A stretch of DNA of 42,963 nucleotides from Sphingomonas bacterium. GTDB lineage: Bacteria > Pseudomonadota > Alphaproteobacteria > Sphingomonadales > Sphingomonadaceae. The stretch is from assembly GCF_028292965.1 (NCBI RefSeq), contig NZ_JAQGLG010000122.1:1-42963 (forward strand). The letters run 5' to 3'. The position numbers were made by a program, and so were the translations under genes. Below are positions 9,227 through 17,372 of this stretch, piece after piece. The notes below the pieces were generated by a model. The model searched no databases and was not told the DNA's origin. It worked only from the letters and a program-made list of their open reading frames with translations. Numbering within the stretch: position 1 is the first letter of the stretch; each line of letters opens with the position of its first letter.

Positions 9227-10218
9227 GAATAAGCGATCCAGCGGTCGAGCAGCGCGTTGGCCGCGCTGCTGTCCAGGGCTGCGGCGGCCTTTTCGGCGCC
9301 ATCGGTGAGGGTGTCGGCGGTGCCGGCGACGACCAACGCCGCGGCGGCGTTGAGCAGCACGGCATCGCGATAGGCGCCGCGTTCGCCGAGCAGCAGGCGG
9401 CGGAGTGCGGCGGCGTTGTAATAGGGATCCCCACCATGGAGCGCCGCGATCGGGTGGCGGGGCAGGCGGGCATCCTCGGGCGCAATATGGTCGGGCAGGG
9501 CGACCGCACCGATGCTGACCGCGATGCTCGGGCCTGCGCCGGACAACTCGTCGAGCCCTTCTTCGCCGGATACGATCAGCCCGGCCTCGGTGCCGAGCTG
9601 GCGCAGCGCCTCGGCATAGACCGGAGCGTAATCGGGACGGGCGATGCCGATCAACTGGCGCGTGACATGCGCCGGGTTGGCCAGCGGGCCCATCAGGTTG
9701 AAGATCGTGCGCTTGCCGATCTGGCGGCGGATCGGGGTGATGCGCTTCATCGCCGGATGATGATTGGCGGCGAACAGGAAGCAGATGCCGATATCGTTGA
9801 GGCTCGCCTCGGCCTTGGCCCCGGCACGCTCCATGTCGAGGCCGAGCGCCTCCAGCGTATCGGCCGCGCCGGCCTTGGACGAGGCCGCGCGATTGCCGTG
9901 CTTGGCGACGGGCACACCGCAGGCGGCGACCACCATCGCCACCGCGGTGGAGACGTTGAGCGTGTGGTGTCCGTCTCCGCCGGTGCCGCAGACGTCAATT
10001 GCGCCGGCGGGGGCGTCGATCGGGATCAGCCTGGCGCGCAGCCCGCGCGCGGCCTCGGCGATCTCGATCGCGGTCTCGCCGCGGTCGGACAGGCCGATGA
10101 GGAAGTCGGCGATCGCTTCTTCCGAGGTCTTCGCATCGAGAATGTCGGCAAAGGCCTGGGCCGCGTTTTCGCGCGACAAGGGGCTCGACGGGTCGGGTAG
10201 TGACGTAGTGCCGGTCAC
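9223..10218 (-). CDS. trpD: Anthranilate phosphoribosyltransferase
   Basis: TrpD transfers phosphoribose from PRPP to anthranilate. The PRPP-binding [17 protein letters not shown] segment (residues about 75-91) and [21 protein letters not shown] are intact, and [10 protein letters not shown] follows. The length of 331 aa is normal. Both ends overlap neighbouring trp genes by 4 bp (ATGA). Confidence 0.97.
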   Translation of the reverse strand: MTGTTSLPDPSSPLSRENAAQAFADILDAKTSEEAIADFLIGLSDRGETAIEIAEAARGLRARLIPIDAPAGAIDVCGTGGDGHHTLNVSTAVAMVVAACGVPVAKHGNRAASSKAGAADTLEALGLDMERAGAKAEASLNDIGICFLFAANHHPAMKRITPIRRQIGKRTIFNLMGPLANPAHVTRQLIGIARPDYAPVYAEALRQLGTEAGLIVSGEEGLDELSGAGPSIAVSIGAVALPDHIAPEDARLPRHPIAALHGGDPYYNAAALRRLLLGERGAYRDAVLLNAAAALVVAGTADTLTDGAEKAAAALDSSAANALLDRWIAYS

Positions 10219-10814
10219 ACGAGCACCCGGTTCGCCAAGGCGGTCAACTTCTGTCCGGTCAGTTTGAGGAAATTGCCGAGCAGTTTGTGGCCATGCTCGG
10301 TGGCGATGCTTTCCGGGTGGAACTGCACGCCATGAATCGGCAGCGTCGCGTGGCGGAAACCCATTACCGACCCGTCATCGGCGGTGGCGTTGACGATCAG
10401 TTCGGCGGGAATGTCGTCGACGATCAGCGAGTGATAGCGCGTCGCGGTGAATGGCGATGGCACATCCGCGAACACGCCGCTGCCGTCATGGGTGATCGGC
10501 GAGGTCTTGCCGTGCATCAGCCCGCCGCGCACCACGCGGCCGCCGAAATGCTGTCCGATCGACTGATGGCCGAGGCATACGCCGAGCAGCGGCTTTCCCG
10601 CTTCGGCACAGGCGGCGACCAGATCGAGGCTGATCCCGGCCTCGTTCGGCGTGCACGGGCCGGGCGAGATGAGGAAACCTAGCGCGTTGCTGCCCAGCGC
10701 GTCGGCGGCGCTGATCTCGTCGTTGCGCACCACTTTCACCTCGGCGCCCAGCTCCATCAGATAATGGACCAGGTTCCAGGTGAAGCTGTCGTAATTGTCG
10801 ATGACGAGGATCAT
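10215..10814 (-). CDS. trpG: Anthranilate synthase glutamine amidotransferase subunit
   Basis: TrpG supplies ammonia from glutamine to TrpE. The class I glutamine amidotransferase triad is visible: Cys80 in GVCLGHQ, and His166 and Glu168 in QFHPES. The oxyanion strand ISPGPCTP is also present. The product is 199 aa. ATG 10814 ([12 protein letters not shown]) matches the family; a longer in-frame reading to 10877 adds 21 unrelated residues. It is the first gene of trpG-trpD-trpC-moaC. Its partner trpE lies 0.7 kb upstream behind an opposite-strand gene. I saw no Trp-rich leader peptide in the 150 bp upstream. Confidence 0.96.
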   Translation of the reverse strand: MILVIDNYDSFTWNLVHYLMELGAEVKVVRNDEISAADALGSNALGFLISPGPCTPNEAGISLDLVAACAEAGKPLLGVCLGHQSIGQHFGGRVVRGGLMHGKTSPITHDGSGVFADVPSPFTATRYHSLIVDDIPAELIVNATADDGSVMGFRHATLPIHGVQFHPESIATEHGHKLLGNFLKLTGQKLTALANRVLV

Positions 10815-10964
10815 GCGCAGCGCCGCTAAAGGTTTTGCGCGGACTCGACAATCACCCCGCGCATCACCACTTGCCAATCGTTACGCAATCGCACCGCGAT
10901 GATATCTTGTTCAGCGTGGAGCAAGGCGGCGGAACGGACGTTATAGCGGCAAGGAGTTCACCCG

Positions 10965-11426
10965 ATGTCCCGTATTCTCGTCGCCCTGGCATTGCTGGCG
11001 CTGCCCGGTGCCGCGCTCGCGCAGAGCAATGCGGCGCCTGCCGCACCCACCGCGACCGCCGGTCAGCAACAGGCCGAATCGGGCCAGCCGCCCAAGCGCA
11101 TCCGCGATATCTCGCTCGCCGCGGGCCAGCCTTGCCCGGCGGCGGCGGCAGACGAGGTGGTCGTGTGCCATGCCCTCGACGATCCGTATCGCATCCCCAA
11201 GCCGCTGCGCGACCAGCATGTGATCGCGCCGCAGAACCAGAGCTGGGTCAACCGTGCGGCGACGATGGACGAGGTCGGGCGCAAGGCCGGTGGCCTTCCC
11301 GATACCTGCTCGCCGGTTGGTTCGGGCGGGGCGACGGGCTGCACCGCGCAGATGTTGCGCCAGTGGACCGCCGAGCAACGCGCCAAGCGCAATGGCCAGC
11401 CGATCGACGATTCGGGTCAGCCGTAA
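10965..11426 (+). CDS. Uncharacterised small exported protein
   Basis: This is a 153-aa protein with a clear signal peptide (MSRILVALALLALPGAALAQ, cut after AQ or ALA). An Ala/Pro/Gln-rich linker follows, then a conserved-looking core with four cysteines: QPCPAAAADEVVVCHALDDPYRIPKPLR, then PDTCSP and TGCTAQML, which suggests two disulfides in the periplasm. AAGGAG lies 8 nt before the ATG. Similar short proteins occur in sphingomonads, but I know of no function. It sits between trpE and trpG on the opposite strand and splits the trp genes. Confidence 0.8.
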   Translation: MSRILVALALLALPGAALAQSNAAPAAPTATAGQQQAESGQPPKRIRDISLAAGQPCPAAAADEVVVCHALDDPYRIPKPLRDQHVIAPQNQSWVNRAATMDEVGRKAGGLPDTCSPVGSGGATGCTAQMLRQWTAEQRAKRNGQPIDDSGQP

Positions 11427-11436
11427 ATTAACCGGG

Positions 11437-11518
11437 CCCCTGCGGAAGCAGGAGCAGACCCACAAGCGACGCGTTCCGCAATGCTGGACTCCTGCTTCCG
11501 CAGGAGCACGGGCTTTTT
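11437..11518 (+). terminator. Paired-hairpin repeat ending in a T-run
   Basis: A 16-nt inverted repeat (11439-11454 with 11489-11504; arm CCTGCGGAAGCAGGAG) surrounds a 34-bp spacer. Each arm also folds on itself around a GGAA or TTCC tetraloop (CCCCTGC/GCAGGAG with one mismatch on the left; CTCCTGC/GCAGGAG perfect on the right). CGGGC and T5 (11514-11518) follow. The T-run overlaps the trpE stop codon on the other strand, so this may terminate the plus-strand gene just before it meets trpE. It belongs to the paired-hairpin repeats also seen at 15.9 and 35.4 kb. Confidence 0.7.
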
Positions 11519-13082
11519 ATTGGCCGAAACCGGCCTCCCCTGCGCGCCGCACCGCCTCGCGCGCGGCGGCTAAGAGCGCCCCCGCCTTGGCTTCGCATTC
11601 GCGCTGCTCATAGGTCGGGTCGCTGTCGGCGACGATGCCGGCGCCGGCCTGGACGTGCATGATGCCGTCCTTGACCACCGCCGTACGCAGCACGATGCAT
11701 GAATCCATCGATCCGTCGGGCGAGAAATAGCCGACACCGCCGGCATAGGCGCCGCGCACCTCGCCCTCCAGCTCGGCGATCACCTCGCAGGCGCGGACCT
11801 TGGGCGCGCCCGAGACCGTGCCGGCGGGGAAGCCGGCGAACAGCGCGTCGAGCGCATCATGCTTCGCGTCGAGCCGGCCGATGACGTTCGACACGATGTG
11901 CATGACATGGCTGTAGAATTCGGTGGTGTAGCTCGCCGTGACCTGCACGCTGCCGGCTTCGGCGACGCGGCCGACATCGTTGCGGCCCAGATCGAGCAGC
12001 ATGAGATGTTCGGCGCGCTCCTTGGGGTCGGCGAGCAGGCTCAGGCGGTTGGTCTCGTCCTCGGCCGCCGTCTTGCCACGCGGCCGGGTGCCGGCGATCG
12101 GCCGGATCGTCACCTCGCCGTCGCGCACGCGGACGAGGATTTCCGGGCTCGATCCGGTCAGGGTGAAGCCGGGCAGATCGAGATGATAGAGGAACGGCGA
12201 AGGGTTGATGCGGCGCAGTGCGCGGTACAGCTCGAATGGCGGCAGCACGAAGGGCACGGTGAAGCGCTGCGCCAGCACGACCTGGAAGATGTCGCCGGCG
12301 ACGATATATTCCTTGGCGCGCGCGACCATCTCGCCATAGCGCCCGGCAGCCAGGGTCGGGGTCAGTGCGACGTCGGCACCGTCTTCGCTGCGCACCGGCG
12401 GCGGCAGGCCGGCGCTGGCCAGTTTCGCGGCGACCGCGTCGATCCGCTCGACCGCATCGGCGACGATGGCGTCGGGCGTGCGGGTCGCATCGGGCCAGAC
12501 CGGCGCGACGAGGAAAAGTTCGTCGGCGAGGCGATCGAAGATCAGCACCACCGTCGGCCGCACGAACATCATGTCGGGCAGGCCCAGCGCGTCCTTTTCC
12601 GGGCGCGGCAGACGCTCGACCAGGCCGATCGTCTCATAGCCGAAATAGCCGACCAGGCAGGCCAAAGCGCGCGGGAGTTCCGCCGGCACGTCCATGCGGC
12701 ACGACGCGACCAGCGTGCGCAACGCGCCGAGCGTGGGCTGTTCGCATGCTGCGAAAGCCGCACGGTCGGTCAGCCAGTGCGGGTTGATCGCGGCGTCATT
12801 GCCCTGCGCGCGGAATACCAGATCGGGGGCGAGCCCGATCAGGCTGTGGCGCCCGCGCGTTTCGCCGCCCTCGACCGATTCGAGCAGGAAATCGCCGCGT
12901 CCCGGCTCGATCAGCTTCAGCGCGGCGGCGACCGGAGTCTCGGTGTCGGCGATCTGCCGACGCCAGACCAGAGCGGGCCGCCCGCCCGCAAGCGCGGCGG
13001 CGGCGTCCGCGCGGCCGTCTTGCGGATCAGGGCTGATCGGGGCTCGCCTGGCCGGACAAGGTGGCGCGAAGTGCGGCCACAT
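11517..13082 (-). CDS. trpE: Anthranilate synthase large subunit
   Basis: TrpE makes anthranilate from chorismate using ammonia delivered by TrpG. Chorismate-enzyme motifs are present: PIAGTRPRGKT, LLDLGRNDVGRVAEAGSV, YSHVMHIVSNVIG and AGFPAGTVSGAPKVRACEVI. The N-terminal regulatory part contains LLESVEGGETRGRHSLIG. The start is uncertain. ATG 13082 overlaps ppiD by 56 bp and adds about 35 residues that do not look like TrpE, but no in-frame ATG, GTG or TTG is seen closer to the conserved region (ALAGGRPALVWRR). A rare start (ATC or CTG) near the ppiD stop is possible. It is probably cotranscribed with ppiD. Confidence 0.94.
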   Translation of the reverse strand: MWPHFAPPCPARRAPISPDPQDGRADAAAALAGGRPALVWRRQIADTETPVAAALKLIEPGRGDFLLESVEGGETRGRHSLIGLAPDLVFRAQGNDAAINPHWLTDRAAFAACEQPTLGALRTLVASCRMDVPAELPRALACLVGYFGYETIGLVERLPRPEKDALGLPDMMFVRPTVVLIFDRLADELFLVAPVWPDATRTPDAIVADAVERIDAVAAKLASAGLPPPVRSEDGADVALTPTLAAGRYGEMVARAKEYIVAGDIFQVVLAQRFTVPFVLPPFELYRALRRINPSPFLYHLDLPGFTLTGSSPEILVRVRDGEVTIRPIAGTRPRGKTAAEDETNRLSLLADPKERAEHLMLLDLGRNDVGRVAEAGSVQVTASYTTEFYSHVMHIVSNVIGRLDAKHDALDALFAGFPAGTVSGAPKVRACEVIAELEGEVRGAYAGGVGYFSPDGSMDSCIVLRTAVVKDGIMHVQAGAGIVADSDPTYEQRECEAKAGALLAAAREAVRRAGEAGFGQ

Positions 13083-14994
13083 TCTTGTCGTTCTTCGTCA
13101 CGCCGACCGCGGCGCGCACTGCCTTGGCGAATTGCTCGACATATTCGCGGCCCATCGTCGACGAGAGATCGCTGCGAATACCATTAATCACGCCGGGGCG
13201 GCTGGTTGCGTCGCCGGGCGTGATCTTGCTCACCCACAGGATGATATAGGCGGCGTGATCGGGCGTCTCCATCACCTTGGCGGTGCGCTCGTTCATCTTG
13301 AACATCTGCACCAGCGGCGGCGGCGGGGGTGGAGCATTGGGGCGCTGGATCAACTGCGCGCGCGCCGCCGATACGGTTTGCGCCGGCTTCAGTGTCAGCC
13401 CGGTCGCGCTCAGCGCCTGGGCGAAGGGGACGCCCTTGGCCAGCTGTGCCGACACGGCGTCGGCGATCTTGCGTGCCTCGCGCAGATTGCGATCGGCGAT
13501 GAAATCCTTGACCAAGGCGTCGTGCATCTGCGCCATCGGGCGCGGCGCGGCGGCGACGATCTTGTCGATCGCGATCAGCGCGAAGCTGCCGTCCTGACCA
13601 ACCGGTGCCATTTGCGGGCCCTCGGCCGGGTCCATGCCGAATGCGGCTTGCGTGATCGGCACCAGCTTGGGGTCGGGCTGTGCCTTGGCGTCATCCGGGT
13701 TGGCGCCGGTGGCGAGCAGCGGCGCCGTGGTGATCGGGGTGAGTTTGTAGCGGGCGACGACGTCGCCGAAGCTCGCCTTGCCGCTGATCGCGTCGTCGAT
13801 CGCGTCGTGGAGCTTGCCCATCGCGACCTGCGTCTTGGTGGCGGCGATCGCTTTGACGATGTCCGGCCGTGCCTGTTCAAGCGACTTGCCGGCGACCTGG
13901 GTGATCGCCTCGACACGCGCTACGGCATAGCCGAGCGGCGTGCGCACCGGCCCGACGATACCGCCTTTGGCGGCACCGAAGGCCGCGTCCGCCAGCGCGG
14001 CGGAGCCCTGCGCCGCGTAACCGGCCTTCTCGACATCCTTGATCGTCGCGGCGGACAGGCCGACGCCCTGTGCCGCCGCCTCGAGCGATGTGCCGCTCTT
14101 CACCTTGGCGGCCAGCGCGCTCGCGGCGGCCTGATCGGTGACGACCACCTGCACCAGGGTGCGCTTCTCGGTCGGCAGATAACGCGCGCGATCAGCATTA
14201 TAGGTCGCGGCGATTTCCTGCTCGGTCGGCGTCGCCTCGGCCTTGACCTGCTCCGGCGCGATGATCGCGTAACGCACGGCGCGGCGCTCGGGCACGACAT
14301 AGCGCGTGGTGTTGCGCTTGTAGAAATCGGCCAGCTCGGTGTCGGTGGGCGCCGGGCCGGCGCGCATCGCGCTGGCCGGGATCAGCCCGATCTGCCCGTC
14401 GCGCCGTTCGAGCAGCAGCGAGGCATAGGGCAGCGCCAGTCTGCCCGGCACCTGCGAGGCGCTGATCGTCGGGATGACGAGCTGCTTGGCCAGCGCACCC
14501 TGCGTCACCTGGCGCGTCAGCTGCGCCAAGGTGGTGCGGGTGGTGGCGAGATACTGGTCGAAGGTGCGCTGGTTGAACTTGCCGCTGGCGTCCTGGAAAC
14601 CCGGGCTCGCCTTGATCAGGCTCTGCACATAGGCGTCGCTGACGGCCATTTTCTGCTGCGCGGCGAACTGCTCCAGCGCGAGACCGTCGACCAGCTGGTC
14701 ATAGGTCTGGTCCATGCCGCCGGCGGTGACGTACTGCGCCAGCGTCAGACTCGGCTGCTGCTGGCGATAATTGTCGTAATCGCTTTCGATCTTGGCGCGC
14801 AGTTCGGCGCTGCCGACGCGGTATTTGCCGACGGTGGCGACATCATCCCTGCTTGCGGCGCTGCCGCCGTCAAGGCCCGCGCCGTTGAAGATGCCGCTCC
14901 CGCCCAGGCCGAGCAGCGCGAACCCGAACAATGCCAGGAAGCTGATGGTCAAGCCGACCTTCGAATTGATCAAACGGCGGAGAAGGCTGATCAT
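13027..14994 (-). CDS. ppiD: Membrane-anchored peptidyl-prolyl isomerase (PpiD-type)
   Basis: Predicted periplasmic folding factor held in the inner membrane. One transmembrane helix is near the N-terminus (residues 14-36, VGLTISFLALFGFALLGLGG). A SurA/PpiD-like helical chaperone region follows (about 40-190), then a parvulin-type PPIase region around 270-400 (RTLVQVVVTDQAAASALA; GYAVARVEAI) and a second partial repeat up to about 510. A proline run (APPPPPPLVQ) and a helical C-terminus end the protein. At 655 aa it is the size of alphaproteobacterial PpiD. It is encoded directly before trpE. Confidence 0.9.
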   Translation of the reverse strand: MISLLRRLINSKVGLTISFLALFGFALLGLGGSGIFNGAGLDGGSAASRDDVATVGKYRVGSAELRAKIESDYDNYRQQQPSLTLAQYVTAGGMDQTYDQLVDGLALEQFAAQQKMAVSDAYVQSLIKASPGFQDASGKFNQRTFDQYLATTRTTLAQLTRQVTQGALAKQLVIPTISASQVPGRLALPYASLLLERRDGQIGLIPASAMRAGPAPTDTELADFYKRNTTRYVVPERRAVRYAIIAPEQVKAEATPTEQEIAATYNADRARYLPTEKRTLVQVVVTDQAAASALAAKVKSGTSLEAAAQGVGLSAATIKDVEKAGYAAQGSAALADAAFGAAKGGIVGPVRTPLGYAVARVEAITQVAGKSLEQARPDIVKAIAATKTQVAMGKLHDAIDDAISGKASFGDVVARYKLTPITTAPLLATGANPDDAKAQPDPKLVPITQAAFGMDPAEGPQMAPVGQDGSFALIAIDKIVAAAPRPMAQMHDALVKDFIADRNLREARKIADAVSAQLAKGVPFAQALSATGLTLKPAQTVSAARAQLIQRPNAPPPPPPLVQMFKMNERTAKVMETPDHAAYIILWVSKITPGDATSRPGVINGIRSDLSSTMGREYVEQFAKAVRAAVGVTKNDKNVAALRATLSGQASPDQP

Positions 14995-15125
14995 GGTGGA
15001 GCAGGGCCGATCTATGCGTAAAAACGAAACACGAAGGCGTCGCTTTACGGACAGGTGACGGCCGCTTCAAGCTTGTGCGCACGCTCACTCGCGCTAAGCG
15101 AACCTGGAACCGATCGGGGGAACGC

Positions 15126-15860
15126 ATGCGACGCAAGCTGGTGGCCGGAAACTGGAAGATGAACGGCGATCTCGCCGCACTGGCCGAACTCGACGGCATC
15201 GCCGCCGCGGCGGCTGCGCATCCCGGCGTCGATGTGGCCATCGCGGTGCCGGCAACGCTGATCGCGCCGGCAGCAGCGCGTGCGCCGACGCTCGCGATCG
15301 GTGCCGAGGACGTCCATTCGGCCGACAAGGGTGCGCATACCGGCTGTATCTCCGCACCGATGATCGGGGAGGCGGGCGCACGCTTCTCGATCGTCGGCCA
15401 TAGCGAGCGCCGTGCCGACAATGGCGAGACCGACGCCGATGTGAAGGCCAAGGCCGAGGCACTGCGGCGGCATGGCCTGTCGGCGATCCTGTGCGTTGGT
15501 GAGACGCTGGCCGAGCGTGACGCGGGCCGGGCGATCGAGGTGGTGACGGCGCAGCTAACGGGTTCGTTGCCCGAGGGAGCGGCGGCGTCGTGGCTGTCGA
15601 TCGCCTATGAGCCGGTATGGGCGATCGGTACCGGGCGCACACCGACCGTTGTGGATGTCGCGGACATGCACGGCGCGATTCGGGCGAAGTTGCGGGAACT
15701 GATCGGTGACGATGCCGAGGCGATGCGGTTGCTTTACGGCGGGTCGGTCACGGCCGACAATGCGGGCGAATTGCTCGAAGCGGGCGATGTCGATGGCGCG
15801 CTGGTTGGCGGTGCCAGCCTGACGGCGGCGAAGTTCGTGCCGATTATCGCGGCTGCCTAA
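15126..15860 (+). CDS. tpiA: Triose-phosphate isomerase
   Basis: This glycolytic enzyme interconverts dihydroxyacetone phosphate and glyceraldehyde 3-phosphate. Lys11 (AGNWKMNG), His92 (IVGHSERR) and Glu162 (AYEPVWAIGTG) form the active site, and the phosphate-binding GGSV lies near the end. The 244 aa length is normal. ATG 15126 (MRRKLVAGNW) is chosen because GGGGGA precedes it and the family starts there; 17 extra codons are open upstream. It is divergent from ppiD. Confidence 0.98.
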   Translation: MRRKLVAGNWKMNGDLAALAELDGIAAAAAAHPGVDVAIAVPATLIAPAAARAPTLAIGAEDVHSADKGAHTGCISAPMIGEAGARFSIVGHSERRADNGETDADVKAKAEALRRHGLSAILCVGETLAERDAGRAIEVVTAQLTGSLPEGAAASWLSIAYEPVWAIGTGRTPTVVDVADMHGAIRAKLRELIGDDAEAMRLLYGGSVTADNAGELLEAGDVDGALVGGASLTAAKFVPIIAAA

Positions 15861-15868
15861 TCTACCAT

Positions 15869-15957
15869 CCACCCCGGCGCAGGCCGGGGCCCAGGTGGGA
15901 AAGCTCTGGTTTAATCGAGAAGTCACACCAACTGGGCCCCGGCCTGCGCCGGGGTGG
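15869..15957. repeat. Paired-hairpin intergenic repeat, 26-bp arms
   Basis: The perfect 26-nt inverted arms lie at 15869-15894 and 15932-15957 around a 37-bp spacer. Each arm contains its own hairpin, CCCCGGC with GCCGGGG around a 4-nt loop. It fills most of the gap between tpiA and the convergent aminopeptidase gene and could act as a bidirectional terminator, although no T-run follows. The two-hairpin layout is the same as at 11.4 and 35.4 kb, but the arm sequences differ. Confidence 0.9.
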
Positions 15958-15980
15958 TGGAGGGGAGAAGAGCGCGGCCG

Positions 15981-17372
15981 CTAACCCCCGTAACGCGCCT
16001 TCAACACCGCCCATGTCGCCCTCAGCCCCAGCGCCTCGCCGCCCTTGGGTCGCCCCGGCTTGGCCGATGTCCGCCACGCGAACGTATCGAAATGCACCCA
16101 GGGCGTATTCTCCGGCACGAAGCGACGCAGGAACAGTGCCGCGGTCACCGCGCCGGCATAGCCACCATCGGGCGCGTTGACCAAATCGGCGACGTCGGAG
16201 GCGAACATCTCGTCATAACCGTCCCACAAGGGCAGCCGCCACAACGGGTCGCCCACCGCCGTGCCCGCCGCCAGCAACTCCTCGGCGAGGTCATCGTCAT
16301 TGGCGAAGGTCGCCGGCAGATCGGGGCCGAGCGCGACGCGCGCAGCGCCGGTCAGCGTAGCGAAGTCGATGATCAGCGCCGGCTTGTCCTCACCCGCCCG
16401 GGTGATCGTGTCGCCGAGGATTAGCCTCCCTTCGGCATCGGTATTGGTGTTCTCGACCGTCAGGCCCTTGCGCGTCGCGAGCACGTCGCCGGGGCGGAAG
16501 GCGTTGCCGGCGATGCTGTTCTCGACCGCCGGGATCAGCAGGTGCAGCCGCACCTTCAAGCGCCCGGCCATGACCAGTCCGGCCAGCGCCAGCGCGTGCG
16601 CCGCGCCACCCATGTCCTTCTTCATCAGCCGCATGCCGGCCGAAGGCTTGATGTCGAGACCGCCCGAATCGAAACACACGCCCTTGCCGATGATCGCCAC
16701 GCGCGGATGCGCCGGGTTGCCCCATTCGAGCTCGATCAGCCGCGGCTCACGGCCCTTGGCCGCGGCCTGGCCGACGGCGAGAATCATCGGATAGCCCTTG
16801 GCCAGCGCGTCGCCCTTGGTCACACCGAAGATCGCGCCATGCGTCTTGGCCAGCGCCGCGGCTTCGGCCTCCAGTTCGGCCGGGCCGAGATCGGCGGCGG
16901 CGGTGTTGACCAGGTCGCGTACCTTGGCGGTGGCCTCGGCGATGCGGGTGATCTCCTCGATCCGCGCCGGTTCGCCGGTCAGCAGCACGCGCGGCCCGGT
17001 AGGCTTGTCGTCCTTGCGGTAGCGTTCGAAACGATATTGCGCCAGCAGCCAGCCGAGCATCGCCGCGCCGGGCTCGCCCTCGGCAAGGCGATAGGTGCCT
17101 TCAGGCAGTTGATCGCCGAGCGAGGCGATGCGCCACGGCGAGCTCGCCGCCTCATTGCACACCAGCAGCATCGACCATTCATCGGCCTTGTCGCCGGGCA
17201 GCACAGCACGGTTGCCCGCCTTGCCGGTCAGCCGGTGCGCGGCAACGGCGGTGCGCACGCGCGGTGGCTGGGTGCCGAGCCATTTCTCCCAGGCATCCGG
17301 ATGGACGACATGGATCAGCCGCGCGGGCTGGCCGCGATCGGCCTTGAGCAATCCTGCGAAACGATCCGCCAT
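15981..17372 (-). CDS. M17 leucyl aminopeptidase family protein
   Basis: This cytosolic di-metal aminopeptidase removes N-terminal residues from peptides. The M17 signature NTDAEGR is at residues 310-316, and the metal/bicarbonate site IGKGVCFDSGGLDIKPSAGM at about 228-247 (Lys230, Asp235), with KKDMGGAA after it. The N-terminal macro-like domain covers residues 1-150. The 463 aa length is slightly shorter than PepA and typical of the alphaproteobacterial branch. Its ATG overlaps the stop of the upstream serine hydrolase gene (TGATG), so the two are probably coupled. Confidence 0.94.
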   Translation of the reverse strand: MADRFAGLLKADRGQPARLIHVVHPDAWEKWLGTQPPRVRTAVAAHRLTGKAGNRAVLPGDKADEWSMLLVCNEAASSPWRIASLGDQLPEGTYRLAEGEPGAAMLGWLLAQYRFERYRKDDKPTGPRVLLTGEPARIEEITRIAEATAKVRDLVNTAAADLGPAELEAEAAALAKTHGAIFGVTKGDALAKGYPMILAVGQAAAKGREPRLIELEWGNPAHPRVAIIGKGVCFDSGGLDIKPSAGMRLMKKDMGGAAHALALAGLVMAGRLKVRLHLLIPAVENSIAGNAFRPGDVLATRKGLTVENTNTDAEGRLILGDTITRAGEDKPALIIDFATLTGAARVALGPDLPATFANDDDLAEELLAAGTAVGDPLWRLPLWDGYDEMFASDVADLVNAPDGGYAGAVTAALFLRRFVPENTPWVHFDTFAWRTSAKPGRPKGGEALGLRATWAVLKARYGG

